DNA of 64,000 nt from NCBI RefSeq assembly GCF_033115175.1, contig NC_084831.1:42688002-42752001 (forward strand). Reading direction: 5' to 3'. The notes below the pieces were generated by a model. It made no database searches. It was given only the letters and a program-made list of their open reading frames with translations, and had not been told where the DNA came from. Source of the stretch: Lepus europaeus. Lineage: Eukaryota; Chordata; Mammalia; Lagomorpha; Leporidae. This document shows positions 23,397-34,527 of this stretch, piece by piece. Each line of letters begins with the position of its first letter. Within the stretch, counting starts at the first letter, position 1. The position numbers were made by a program, and so were the translations under genes.

Positions 23397-23960
23397 TGAA
23401 GTGGGGAATAGACTTTTAAGTTTTTATTCCAGGTCCCTGCCTCATACCTAGAGAAACATTCTAAGTACAGGCACATAAAGGCACATAAAATGATTAAGTT
23501 TTACTTAAAGCATGGAAAAGTAAGGGTGCGCATGTGTGTGCACATACATACACACAAGCATGGGTTGCCCTACACAGAGAAATACCTGACACGAGTGGGC
23601 AGTGGGCCCCAAGGAGAAAGGGGGAAGGAAAAAGAGCACCCCAGCACCTCCTCCAGTCGTGGTCTCTGGTGGAAGAGCGAGCTCCCTCAACTTGTTGGCC
23701 TATTTTGAGGTGGGGAGAGGGCACCTCTACAGGCATAAAACCACCTGTTTTACAATACCTCCATAAAATTCCTTGTGGATCTTAATATTCATATTTCCAT
23801 GGGGTGTTCTCTCCAGGTCCCAGATGATGAAGTAGATGCATGGGGAAAAGGAGTGTTTTTATGAGGAGAAGGATAGTATTCCACATGGGGTGGGATCTTA
23901 TGGCTTGTAGGTAGCTCCATCTCAGCTGTCCTAACTAGCTGCGGGCCTATCCCTGTATCA
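23397..23960. mobile_element. Candidate solo LTR inside an L1 fragment
   Basis: A 564-bp segment beginning TGAAGTGGGG and ending CCCTGTATCA, flanked on both sides by GGTA (23393-23396 and 23961-23964). Removing it rejoins an L1 3' region cleanly (ACTAGGCAAGTCGGTA + GAGATAGAAAAGCAGATCAATGG in the expected order). TG...CA ends plus a 4-bp duplication are the signature of an endogenous-retrovirus LTR left by recombination. No internal retroviral genes are present. Orientation is unclear: an AATAAA lies near one end on the minus strand, and TATA-like GCATAAAA is on the plus strand. Confidence 0.65.
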
Positions 23961-24479
23961 GGTAGAGATAGAAAAGCAGATCAATGGTTGCCTAGGTCTG
24001 GAGAGTTTAGGGGAAATTAGAGGTGACTGCTAATGGATATGGGTTTCCTTGGGGTGGGAGATGATGACGGTATACTAAAATTTACTGCTGATGGTTGCAT
24101 AATCCTGTGAACATTAAAAACCATTGGATTGTGTCTTTTAAACAAGGCAGTTAGCTGCTCTCCTGTGTCTGTATCCAGGGATGTTAGGGTTTTTCATTTG
24201 TGGCATCCCCTAATGTCTAATGCACTCCATATTCTAGTCTGTCTTTAATCTCATTTCCTATATATCCTAAATTTTCACATGTCTCTTCTTGGCTATTCCA
24301 TGACCTCTGGGAATTTGAGTTCACCCCCGTTCATCAACCAGGAAGTACAAGTTAAATGTTGGCTATTTTACAGGTCCATTGGAAAGTATGCCTGCCCCAG
24401 AATTTTTCAGGTCATGAGCAATTTAGGGATAGTAGATATGGGTGAGGTGGATATGTTTGTTTACTGTCTCTGCATTCGC

Positions 24480-24640
24480 ATATTAAAAGGAGTTTAAACT
24501 TTACAAGGGCAGAGGATTTATCTGCCTCAACCCACCACATCAACTATCTGTCTTGATTACTGCTGTATCTCCTATGTCTAAAACATCATCCGGAATGTGG
24601 TTAGATGTTCAGTAAAGATGACAGTTGGTGCCTCGTTCAT
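24480..24640 (+). repeat. Probable L2 3' end
   Basis: TATCTGTCTTGATTACTGCT, GTATCTCCTATGTCTAAAAC and GTTAGATGTTCAGTAAAGAT follow the terminal L2 pattern (status phrase, then cut-off tail). Diverged. Confidence 0.45.
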
Positions 24641-25705
24641 AATGAGACCTTGATTTTAGCTGTCTTGAAGGATGAAAGAGCTTATCTAATGAGTTGCTCA
24701 TGCTGAGTTGCCTATAGTGATAATCCCTACTAGTTCTCTCCCTATTAGGATGCTTTACAACCCTGTAGAGTAAGAGCTTAGTTGATATCTATTTCATGGA
24801 AACAGTAACATTTTCAGGTCATTAAACAGAACAAACCCCAGCCCAACTTCCTGGAAATAGTGCTCTTTTTCCATGCAGACCACTCTGATTTGTATACTAT
24901 CTCATTGAATATAAAACCATATTTCACAGTATCATACATGTGATGTGATGTTGACTTTTATTGCTCTGTGTGAAATTATTCAGGAACTATATAAGTGCTA
25001 CTCTTTGGGAAGTTTTGTTTTGATAAGGATTCATGGCTCATCAGGACCAGAATACACATTGAGACCAAGTATTTCAAGTCCTCCTTTTATTAAGTATAAC
25101 TCTGGCAAACTTCAGAAAAAACATTCCCAGTAGGAGAGTGCAGCTGTGAAGCGGGTGGTGCCAGCAACAGCTTGTAAGGCTGTAAGGAGAAAGATCAGAA
25201 GAGCTGGCTCTGATTTCTTACTGGAGGAAAAGATACAGCTTTTGGTGACAAGCTGCATTCTTTAGCAGTGACTTTATTTTTCCTTCACCACAAACCAGAC
25301 TTGTACTATTTCCAGCCTAAGCACATCATGTAGGCACTTCCCTACTGCATTGTTTCAGTTTCTGAAATGGTATCATGCTCCCTAAATTGAGTCCAACTTT
25401 TAATGCAGTACCTTTCAGATGGACACATTTTACACTTCATCTGTTTCTTTTTTAGTTTATAAAATCCTTAAGATTAGGGCCTAATACATTCTTAACAACA
25501 TTCATCATCTTATAGTTATTTCATTATGTATTAATAAATAGTTGGAATGCTTCTGAGATTTTTCTCATCAGAAAATCAGACCTTGCTTCTTTGGTATCTG
25601 ACCCTGTCTTTTCCCTTTGTCCTACCTCAGCATATTTTATAATCCTGTGTGCTTTTCTTTTCCACCCCATTCTATGATGCTGTGTTTTTCCATAACACTC
25701 ACTTT

Positions 25706-26282
25706 AAGGTTTTTCTTTTTTTTTTTTTTTCTTTTTTTTTTCTTTTTTTTTTTTTTTTTTTTTTGTCTTTTAAAGATTTATTTATTTGGGGCTCGCACTG
25801 TGACACAGTAGGTGAAAACCATAGCCTGCAGTGCTGGAATGCCATATGGGTGCCAGTTTGAGTCCTGTCTTGCTGCTCCACTTCTGATCCAGTTCCCTAC
25901 TAATGCACCTGGAAAAGTAGCACAGAATGGCCCAAGTCCTTGGGTACCTGCACCTTCATGGGAGACCCAAAAGATACTCCTGGCTCCTGGCTTCAGCCTG
26001 GTTCAGCCCTGGCTGTTGTGGCCATATTTGAAAGGTTGAGTTAGAGAGAGAGAGAGAGATCTTCCATCCACTGGTTCACTCTAAAAAGGACCCTGGAACT
26101 CCATTTATGTCTCCCACCTTAGTGCGGGACCCCAAGTACATGGACTGTCTTTTACTGCTTTCCCAGTGGCATTAACAAGGAGCTGGTTCAGAGATGGGAC
26201 AGCTGAGGCTTGAACCAGCACCATTGTGGGATGCTGGCATCACAGGCAGTGGCATAACCCACTACGTCACAGGGCCAACCCT
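25706..26282 (-). repeat. CSINE with an unusually long T run, split
   Basis: About 60 nearly pure T bases (25716-25764), then TTTTAAAGATTTATTTATTT. The body resumes at 26028. Flanking duplication TAAGGTTTTTC / TAAGTTTTCC. Confidence 0.85.
25789..26027 (+). repeat. CSINE, 3'-truncated, inserted in a minus copy
   Basis: GGGCTCGCACTGTGACACAG to CTGGCTGTTGTGGCCAT, with no CT stretch or tail. Confidence 0.84.
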
Positions 26283-26691
26283 AAGTTTTCCTTTTCTTAA
26301 AGGCAAATGCTTTTCCTTGAGTTCTTTCAGGGTTTTTGTATATATATTGTTTTGCTTGCAGGCTTGCATGGAGGACCAAAGAATGCATTAATGAAAAAAT
26401 TGTTTAAAGTTATTTGAACTTCATTTGCATCTCCAATTGTAGATTCTTTGTTACTCAAAATTGAGACTCACAGGGCAGGCACATGTGTATCAATAATGAG
26501 GCAATGGAAGTTAGATAAGGCTATAAGACATTTAAGTAGATGATAGGGATAAAGGGAAGAAGTCAGGGGGAATCAGGAAGGATGAGACATCTACCTCGGA
26601 TGACCAGTGATGTCATTGTAGGAAGGCTCAGATATTGAGCCCCCATTGTATGGTGAGTGCTTTACTTAATCATTCCTTATAATACTCTTTT

Positions 26692-27033
26692 ATTTTAAAG
26701 ATTTATTTATTTATTTGAAAGTCAGAGTTACACAGAGAGAGAAGGCAAGGCAGAGGGAGAGAAAGAGAGAGAGGTCTTCTGTCCGCTGGTTCACTCCCCA
26801 GTTGGCCGCAACAGCTGGAGCTGTGCCAATCCAAAGTCAGGAGCCAGGGGCTTCCTCTGGATGTTCCCACACAGGTGCAAGGGCCCAAGGACTTGAGCCA
26901 TCTTCTACTGCTTCCCCAGGCCACAGCAGAGAGCTGGATCAGAAGAGGAGCAGCCGGGACATGAACCGGTGCCCATATGGAGTGCCAGCATTACAGGCAG
27001 CAGCTTTACCAGCTACACTACAGCGTCAGCCCC
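26692..27033 (-). repeat. CSINE with target duplication
   Basis: TTTTAAAGATTTATTTATTT to CACTACAGCGTCAGCCCC. Flanks ATAATACTCTTTTA and ATAGTACTCTTTTA. Confidence 0.92.
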
Positions 27034-27439
27034 TATAGTACTCTTTTAAGATTAAGTGTTTTGTCAGTTTTGCTGATGAGGAAAATTTAGTTAGTCTTAG
27101 GGGGAAGTCACTTGCTTAAGGTTGCATGACTGTTAGTACCCTAACTGAAGTTCCATGAAATACAGAATGCTCTTTGTATACTTCTTTGCCATTAACCTAA
27201 ATGGGGGACATGACAATTCTGAGTTTAGAAGGATATGGAAATAGAAAGTATTTAGTTTAGACTTATTAAAGTTTGTGCAGGATTGGTAGGTAGAATTTGA
27301 AAGAGGTATTTTCACTTGGAGAAGAAATGTTTGGTCATTTGTCATTTTCCTGTTTGGTTTTATTGTGGCTTAATCCAAATCATCATAATGTTTTCACAAT
27401 TTGTTTACAATTTCTAACATGCACATCACATGGATTATC

Positions 27440-27600
27440 CTGAGTGCTTTAATTTAATTGTTCAGTTATCCAGTAATGTTTGAGTCTCAACTATGTGGCA
27501 AGTACTATGCTGAGAAGACTCTATATAATAGCATGCAAAACAGACACAGTCCCTGCCTTTATCAAATTTAATCTAATGATGACAGAAGGCACTTACCAGA
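27440..27600 (+). repeat. Old repeat fragment of the same type
   Basis: ACTATGTGGCAAGTACTATG followed by AACAGACACAGTCCCTGCCT and a TTAATCTAATGATGACAG stretch resembles the start of the repeat at 29045. Too short to classify. Confidence 0.4.
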
Positions 27601-27733
27601 AATCATTCAGATTATCCTAACATGAAATAATGTTTTATATTCATAGGCATAGAGGTGAGAGCAGCCAATTGAATCATAGATTATTCTTGCTTGATATATA
27701 TCCAGGGACCTTTCCATTTAAGAGTTGCTGTTT

Positions 27734-28412
27734 GGGGCCAGGACTATAGGCTAAGCCTCTACCTGTGGCATCGGCATCCCATATGGGCATCGGTTTGTGT
27801 TTCACCTGCTCCTCTTCCAATCCAGCTCTCTGCTAATGGCCTGGGAAAACAGTGGAAGATGGCCTACATGCTTGGGCCTTGGAACCTGCGTGGGTGGCTC
27901 AATAGGCTAATCCTCTGCCTGTGCCGCCAGCACACCAGGTTCTAGTCCCAGTCAGGGCGCCAGATTCTATCCCGGTTGCCCCTCTTCCAGGCCAGCTCTC
28001 TGCTATGGCCCGGGAAGGCAGTGGAGGATGGCCCAAGTGCTTGGGCCCTGCACCCGCATGGGAGACCAGGAGAAGCACCTGGCTCCTGGCTTCGGATCAG
28101 CGCGGTGTGCCGGCCGCAGCATGCCGACCGCGGCGGCCATTGGAGAGTGAACCAATGGCAAAAAGGAAGACCTTTCTCTCTGTCTCTCTCTCTCACTGTC
28201 CACTCTGCCTGTCACAAGAAATAAAAAAAAAAAGAAGAAGAAGAACCACCTGCGTGGGAGACCCGGAAGGTGCTCCTGGCTTCTGATGGGCCCAGCTCCT
28301 GCCATTAGGGAGTGAACCAGCAGATAAAAGGCCTTTCTGTCTCTCTTCCTCTCTCTGTCTGTAACTCTGCCTCTCAAATCAATAAATAAAATCTTAAAAA
28401 AAAAAAAAAAGA
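27734..28412 (+). repeat. CSINE, outer copy of a same-strand nest
   Basis: Head GGGGCCAGGACTATAGGCTA; resumes at 28247 with ACCTGCGTGGGAGACCCGG. The duplication AAGAGTTGCTG flanks the whole at 27719 and 28410. Confidence 0.9.
27893..28246 (+). repeat. CSINE, young subfamily, inner copy
   Basis: GTGGCTCAATAGGCTAATCC to CTGCCTGTCACAAGAAAT and a GAA-rich tail. ACCTGCGTGG occurs at both junctions. Confidence 0.92.
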
Positions 28413-28671
28413 GTTGCTGATCTCCAAATTCTTTGGGCCTCTCTACCTATTGGTAGTTTATGCTTTAATTAAATACTACACTTGAAGGCCAGCATTTTTA
28501 TTGATTAGCAATTCAGTATGTTGGTGATTTTTTAAGATGTATGCTAGTCTCAAAGAATGTACTTTTGAAGTAAAGTGTTATGTTGTATACACACACTTAA
28601 ATTAAGTATTTAACAGTTGGCTTGGAATTGTTAAATACAGTGAAATGAAAAAAAACACGGTGGGGCGGTGG

Positions 28672-29000
28672 GGAGCGGCACTGTGGCCCAGCAGGATAAA
28701 GCCCCAGCCTGCAGTGCCAGCATCCCATATGGGCACCAGTTTGAGTCCCGGCTGATCCACTTCTGATCCAGCTCTCTGCTATGGCCTGGGAAAGCAGTAG
28801 AAGATGACCCAAGTCCTTGGGCCCCTGCACGCATGTGGGAGACCCAGAAGAAGCTCCTGGTTCCTGGCTTTGGATCAGCTCAGCTCTGGCCATTATAGTC
28901 ATCTGGGGAGTAAAGCAGTGGATGGAAAACTTCTCTTGCTCTACCTCTCTCTGTAACTCTGTCTTTCAAATAAATAAAGTAAATCTTTAAAAAAAAAAAA
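28672..29000 (+). repeat. CSINE
   Basis: GAGCGGCACTGTGGCCCAGC to AAATAAATAAAGTAAATCTT and an A run. Confidence 0.9.
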
Positions 29001-29167
29001 TGGAGATAAGTTTGACAAGTGACTATACTTTTAGCTATTAATAGATAACACTTTTCTTAGGCTATTTATTTGTCCATCCATTTAGTGAGTGTTTCCTGAA
29101 CTCATTTTATGTCAGAGTGCTAAATCCTGAGGAGTCATTGAGGAGCAAATATAGACAAAATTCTTTT

Positions 29168-29476
29168 TTTAAAAAAGATTTATTTGAAAGAGTTACACAG
29201 AGAGAGGAAAGAGAGAGAGAGAAGTCTTCCATCTGCTGGTTCACTCCCCAGATGGCCACAATGGCCGGAGCTGGGCTGATCCGAAGCCAGGAGCTTCTTT
29301 TGGATCTCCCAGGTGAGTGCAGGGGCCCAAAGACTTGGGCCATCTTCTACTGCTTTCCCAGGCCATAGCAGAGAGCTGGATCGGAAGAGGAGCAGCCGGG
29401 TCTTGAACCAGAGCCCATATGGGATGCCGGTGCTTCAGGCCAGAGTTTAACCTGCTGCACCACAGCACCAGCTCCG
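29168..29476 (-). repeat. CSINE
   Basis: AAAAAAGATTTATTTGAAAG to CACCACAGCACCAGCTCC. AATTCTTTTT precedes it and recurs behind it. Confidence 0.9.
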
Positions 29477-29480
29477 TAAT

Positions 29481-29482
<2 letters not shown>

Positions 29483-29526
<44 letters not shown>

Positions 29527-29832
29527 ATTTTATTTATTTGAGAGGTAGAGTTACAGAGAGAGGGAGTAACAGAGAAAAAGGTCTTCCATTCACTGGTATA
29601 CTCTTCAATGGCCACAATGGCTGAAGCTGGTCCAATCAGGAGCCAGTAGCTGCTTCTGGGTCTCTCACATGGGTGCAGGGGCCCAAGGACTTGGGCCATC
29701 TTATACTGCTTTCCCAGGCCACAGTAGAGAGCTGGATCAGAAGAGGAGCAGCCAGGACATGAACTGGTGCCCATATTGGATGCTGGTGCTGCAGGCAAAG
29801 GCTTAGCCCACTATGGCACAGCACTGGCCCTC
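29483..29832 (-). repeat. CSINE with a T run of about 37
   Basis: The T run at 29483-29519 leads into AAGATTTATTTTATTTATTT; it ends CACAGCACTGGCCC. Confidence 0.9.
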
Positions 29833-30216
29833 AGATAAAACTATTAATCTCCCAAATTTTACAATCTAGTGGGGGAAGACAAGACACTCAAATTTTAACT
29901 AAATGCAAAATACAATTTTGACAAATGCTTGAAGTTACTTGAATACTCTCATATGAGGCTGTAATAACAGAATGGTTAGGGAAGGTTTTTGAGAAAGTTA
30001 GTTTGAGCTCTGTGTCTAGAGGATGTATATTAAGTAAAGTGATGGGGGAGAATGCTTCAAGCAGAGAAGCAAGTGCTCTGATCTTTGGAGAGATTGTTCT
30101 TCAAAGAATCAGAGAAGGCCTTTGAGGCTAATAAGCAGTACAAATGTATTAGAGGATAGGTAACCCTGTAGACTCTGCAGGGCCTTGGAGGACTTGCTTA
30201 GAGCTTTGACCACCTG

Positions 30217-30546
30217 GCTGGTGCTGTGGCATAGTGGGTTAAGCCTCTGTTTACAGCTAGGCATCCCATATGGGTGCCAGTTCTAGTTCCGGCTGCTCTT
30301 CTTCCAATCCAGCTCTCTGCTATGGCCTGCGGAAGCAGTGGAAGATGGATGGCCCAAGTCCTTGGGCCCCTGCACCCATGCGGGAGACACAGGAAGAAGC
30401 TCCTGGCTTCTAATCGCCCAGCTCTGACCATCGTGGCCATTTGGAGAGTGAAGTGGCAGATGGAAGACCTTTCTATTATCTGTCCTTCTCTCTGTAACTC
30501 TACCTCTCAAGTAAATAAATAAATAAATGAAATCTTTAAAAAAGAA
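30217..30546 (+). repeat. CSINE with target duplication
   Basis: TGGCTGGTGCTGTGGCATAG to AAATAAATAAATAAATGAAATC. GAGCTTTGA / GAACTTTGA flank it. Confidence 0.9.
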
Positions 30547-30667
30547 GAACTTTGAAAGGATTGCTCTAACTTGTAGGTAGAGGATGTAGAGATTTTGCTA
30601 ATACTGCACACTGGGGAAGAAATAAGAGCTTAGACTGGGATATTGTCAGTGGACGTGGAAGGAAATA

Positions 30668-30960
30668 GGAAGTAAGTGTTTAGCCTGTCAGTTAAGACAT
30701 TTGTGTGCCATATATTATAGTACTTGGACTCAGTACCCAGCTCGACTCCTTACTCCCATCTTCTTAAAGTAGACCTGGGAGGCAGTGGTAAGGACTCAAA
30801 GTTGGGTTGCTGCAACCCATGTGGAAGATCTGGATTGTGTTCTGGCTTTAGCCTCCCTCCTCCCATCGCCCAACCATTACAGGCATTTGGGGAGTGAACC
30901 AGTACATGGGAGCTGTGTCTTGTTTCTCTCCGTCTATTCAACAAATAATTCTAAAAGATT
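30668..30960 (+). repeat. Old, degraded CSINE
   Basis: CAACCCATGTGGAAGATCTG and GGCATTTGGGGAGTGAACCA survive; the head is hardly readable. Confidence 0.65.
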
Positions 30961-31087
30961 GCATCTATATTAGTTTATTAAATATACCCTAATAAAATAC
31001 CACAAACTTGATAGCTTAAGCAATAATTTATTTTCAATATGTTTTTTATTTGAAGACTTTTTTAGATGTTTTTATTTATTTTTAAAT

Positions 31088-31378
31088 ATTTTTTAAAGAT
31101 GTTTTTATTCATTTGAAAGAGTTAGAGAGAGAGAGAGGTCTTCCATCTGCTGGTTCACTCTCCAAATGGCTGCAATGGCCAGATGGGCCCATCAGGAATC
31201 AAGAGCTTCTGGGTCTCCCACGTGAGTGCAGGGGCCCAAGGACTTGGACCGTCCTCACTTAACAGGTTAACAGGAAGCTGGATTAGAAGTGGAGCTGCTG
31301 GAATTCTAACTGGTTCCCATATGGGGTGCCGGCGCTGCAGGCCAGGGCTTTAACCCTCTGCGCCACATCGCTGGCCCC
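31088..31378 (-). repeat. CSINE
   Basis: TAAAGATGTTTTTATTCATT to GCGCCACATCGCTGGCCCC. Confidence 0.89.
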
Positions 31379-31401
31379 TTTTCACATAGAAAATTAAATC
31401 C

Positions 31402-31697
31402 AGGGGCCGGCGCCATGGCACAGCGGGTTAACGCCTATATGGATGCCGATTGGAGTCCCGGCTGCTCCACTTCCGATCCAGCTCTCTGCTACAGCCTGGG
31501 AAAGCAGTAGAAGATGGCCCAAGTCCTTGGGCCCCTGCACCCACGTGGGAGACCTGGAAGAAACTCCTGGCTCCTGGCTTCAGATCGGCACAGCTCTGGC
31601 AGTTACAGCCAGTTGGGGAGTGACCCATCAGATAGAAGACCTCTCTCTCTCTCTCTCTGACTTTCAAATAAATATATAAATCTTAAAAAAAAAAAAA
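31402..31697 (+). repeat. CSINE with target duplication
   Basis: GGGGCCGGCGCCATGGCACA to an A-rich tail. GAAAATTAAATCCA / GAAAACTAAAATCCA flank it. Confidence 0.92.
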
Positions 31698-31829
31698 AGA
31701 AAGAAAAAGAAAACTAAAATCCAAAGTCAAGATATTTGATATCATCTTAGACCTCTTTCCTTGGCTTGCAGATGATTGCCTTCTCACTGTATCCTCACAC
31801 GTTCACCCATTTGTGCTTTCCTCTGTACT

Positions 31830-31834
<5 letters not shown>

Positions 31835-31872
<38 letters not shown>

Positions 31873-31887
31873 ATATATATATATATG
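31835..31887. repeat. (TA)n microsatellite
   Basis: About 50 bases of TA dinucleotides with one TGTATGTA interruption. Likely polymorphic. Confidence 0.92.
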
Positions 31888-31907
31888 TTCAGAAATACTA
31901 GTTCAGT

Positions 31908-32238
31908 GCTAGTGCTGTGGTACAGTGCAGAAGCCATCGCCTTCGATGCCTGCATCCCATATGGCCACCAGTTCAAGTACCTGATACCCCACTTTTGATC
32001 CAGCCCCATGCCACTATGCCTGCGAAAACAGAAGATGATCCAAGTGCTTGGCCAGTTGTACTCACTGGGGAGACCCAGATGGAGTTGGAGGCTGCTGGCT
32101 TCGACCTGACCCAGGCCCAGCCATTGCAGCCAGTTTAACTGGTGATTGAGAGATTTCTCTCTTTCCCCTTCCCCCAATTCTCCCTGTCCGTAACTCCGCC
32201 TTTCAAATAAATAAATAAATATTAAAAAAAAAAACACA
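31908..32238 (+). repeat. CSINE with target duplication
   Basis: GTGCTAGTGCTGTGGTACAG to AAATAAATAAATATTAAAAA. AATACTAGTT occurs before and after. Confidence 0.9.
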
Positions 32239-32589
32239 CAAAAAAGAACAATACTAGTTTCTTTAGGATTCTTTCCAAATTTCTTCGAGAAAATGGGTGA
32301 AACACAAGTGCTAGATAGTTACTGTTGTCAAATTCAAAGCATACTATTTTAACCAGGGAGCTTTCCTAATGAACACTACAAAATCTGAAAGCACAGGAGT
32401 CTGTGCAGGCACCATTCATCACTGAACATCATCTGGAAAGTGTGTACTTTTTGTTGTCAGCTCTGCACTTAGGCCCTGGAACATAGGATATTCAGAATTT
32501 TTAATGTTTCATTTGTTTTCACTTGGGAATGAAACATAACTGCCATGCAATTATAAACTGTATCGCTGATTTGGGGGTCTTTACGACAG

Positions 32590-33020
32590 TTCCTCATTCT
32601 TAATAGGAGAACTCAGAGGATTCAGTATATAATTGTATTCACAGCTATGACTTATTTTACAGCAAAAGAATGGAAAGCAAAACTTGAAAGGGGACAGGTG
32701 CAGAGGAAGAAGTCCAGAGGAAATTAGGCACAAGTTGTCAGTAGTCTTCTCCTATTGGATTCACAGAGGACCTGCTTAATTTCTCCACTGTGCACTTGTG
32801 AAGGGTTGTCCATCAGGGAAGCTCATTGGAGTCTCATGTGTCCACAGTACTGAATAGACACCCACTGCCTACCACATAACCAAAATTCAGGCTTTCAGAA
32901 GGAAAGCAGGTGTTCAACATAACTCATATTGTTTACACAGCGAGTTTAAGCACTGTGGGTCAGCAGTCAGGGAAAGGAGGGAACCATCCCCCAGTACAAA
33001 TATTTTTAAAAGTTGCTGCT
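32590..33020. mobile_element. Probable fossil LTR fragment (ERVL/MER class)
   Basis: Non-CSINE sequence with phrases typical of old mammalian LTRs, such as GGTTGTCCATCAGGGAAGCTC, AGGTGTTCAACATAACTCAT and TTGTTTACACAG. Ends are too worn to define. There is no coding content. Family assignment is by recollection only. Confidence 0.4.
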
Positions 33021-33359
33021 TTTATACTCCTATCTGTTCCACTCAGTGTCTTTCTCATTACTAAATAATTAATTGATAACAAGGATATCACACCTTTTTT
33101 AAATGGATATGATAGAAATTAAAATATGAAGTTAGGAGTATGTGGTAAGAAGGGTGAGGCCACATGCATCTTTAAATACCAGGATGCCTTAGTCATTTCC
33201 TTCCTTCTGTGTTTTTCTGAAAAGATGCATGTGAATCAAAATTAGATTGTCAAATCATTTTAATTATCTAGAAGGTACTGAGAAGGTACAAGGTACTAGA
33301 AGGTACTGGTTTAACACAAAACAAAACCACCAAAATGGCAAATATATCCATAATGTGAA

Positions 33360-33652
33360 TTTTATGGTGGCGTAGTAATTTAAGACGCTGCTTAGGAAAC
33401 TCGCATCCTATATTGGAGTTCCTGGGTTTGATTCCTGGCTCCACTTCATATCTAGCTTCCTGCTAATGTGCACCCTGTGGGGCAGCAGGTGATAGCTCAG
33501 ATGTTAAGCCCCTGCCACCCACTTAGGAAGCACATATGGAGTTTCTGGTTCCTGGCTTTGACGTGCCTCATCCCTGTCTGTTGCTAGCCTTTGGAGAGTG
33601 AACCAGTGAATGGGAATTCTCTCTCTTGACTCTATGACTCTCAATAAAATCT
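33360..33652 (+). repeat. Old, degraded CSINE-like SINE
   Basis: TTTATGGTGGCGTAGTAATT, TCCTGGGTTTGATTCCTGGC and GGAGAGTGAACCAGTGAATG. The sequence departs from the other copies and may be a distinct, older subfamily. Confidence 0.65.
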
Positions 33653-33962
33653 ATTTGTTTGAAAGGGGCAGAGAGAAAGGGGAGAGGAAGAGAAAGAAAC
33701 AGAGGTCTCCCATCCTGAAATTTCCAGATGCTAGTAGCCTCTATGACTGGGCAATGCTGAAGCCAGGAGCCAGGAACTCTGTCGAAGTATTCTCTGTGGG
33801 TGGCAGGGACCCAAGTATTGAGCCATCGCCCACTGTCCCAAGGGTTCAAGTTAGCAGAAAGCTGGAATAGGGAATAGATCCAGGACTTGAACCTAGGCAC
33901 TCTGGTATGAGATGCCAGTGTCCCAAGTGGCATCTTTACTACCATGCCAAATGCCCTGCCTG
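33653..33962 (-). repeat. CSINE, diverged
   Basis: TTTGTTTGAAAGGGGCAGAG to ATGCCAAATGCCCTGCC. Confidence 0.78.
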
Positions 33963-34171
33963 TGTAGTACAATTTTGTTCTTCTTTTCTGCTTTCTGTGT
34001 TCCCTATAAACAAAAGTGAATCATAAGACTGAAGAAATCTAGCCACAAAAAAATGCGTGCTTAGAAATTTTTACCTAAAATTCTCTCCTACATTGCACCG
34101 CATCCCAATTCTATTTCATTAGAGTAGCTCAATTTTAAATATTGTGGTTACAAATACAATTCCTTTGAACA

Positions 34172-34487
34172 ACAAAAAAATTTGTTTATTTGAAAGGTAG
34201 AGTTACAGAAGCAGAGAGACACAGAGGTCTTCCATCTGCTGGTTTACTCCCCAAATGGCCACAATAGCCAGAGCTGATCCGATCTAAAGCCAGAAGCCTG
34301 GAGCTTCTTCCCTGTCTCCCACGTGGGTTCAAGGGCCCAAGGACTTGGGCCATCTTCTGCTGCTTTCCCAGGCCATAGCAGAGAGCTGGATCAGAAGTGG
34401 AGCAGCTGGGACTCGAACCAACACCCATATGGGATGCTGGCACTGCAAGTAGCGGCTTTACCCACTATACCACAGTGCTGGCCCCTG
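34172..34487 (-). repeat. CSINE with target duplication
   Basis: TTTGTTTATTTGAAAGGTAG to CACAGTGCTGGCCCC. GAACAACAAAAAAATTT / GAACAAAAATTTTTT flank it. Confidence 0.9.
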
Positions 34488-34527
34488 AACAAAAATTTTT
34501 TGTTTCTTTAAAAGCCTATTAGATTTG

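Larger units (their letters stand above)
22010..24150 (+). mobile_element. L1MA-type fragment, interrupted by two CSINEs and a solo-LTR-like insert
   Basis: Forward L1 3' sequence in three blocks: 22010-22330 (AAAGCCAGAATGAGATAACT, CCCACTAGGATAGCAGTAAT), 22981-23396 (GAGAAATTGGAACCTCACGT, AACATGGATGAACTTTAAAA, CCATTTATATGAAATGTCTG) and 23961-24150 (CAATGGTTGCCTAGGTCTGG, GATGGTTGCATAATCCTGTG, ACATTAAAAACCATTGGATT). It covers the end of ORF2 and the 3' UTR. The frame is destroyed. Confidence 0.8.
29045..30660 (+). repeat. Second copy of the same ancient repeat, split by three CSINEs
   Basis: Pieces at 29045-29165 (TCCTGAACTCATTTTATGTC), 29833-30215 (TACAATCTAGTGGGGGAAGA, TGCAGGGCCTTGGAGGACTT) and 30547-30660 (TTGAAAGGATTGCTCTAACT) keep the family order. 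CSINEs at 29168-29476, 29483-29832 and 30217-30546 separate them. Confidence 0.45.

Noticed and set aside
26034-26060. GA repeats as possible regulatory GAGA sites, seen at many positions
   Set aside because: They are the standard purine stretch of minus-strand CSINEs.
29241-29798. 185-codon minus-strand ORF
   Set aside because: It is composed of two adjacent CSINEs joined by a poly-lysine run from the T tract.
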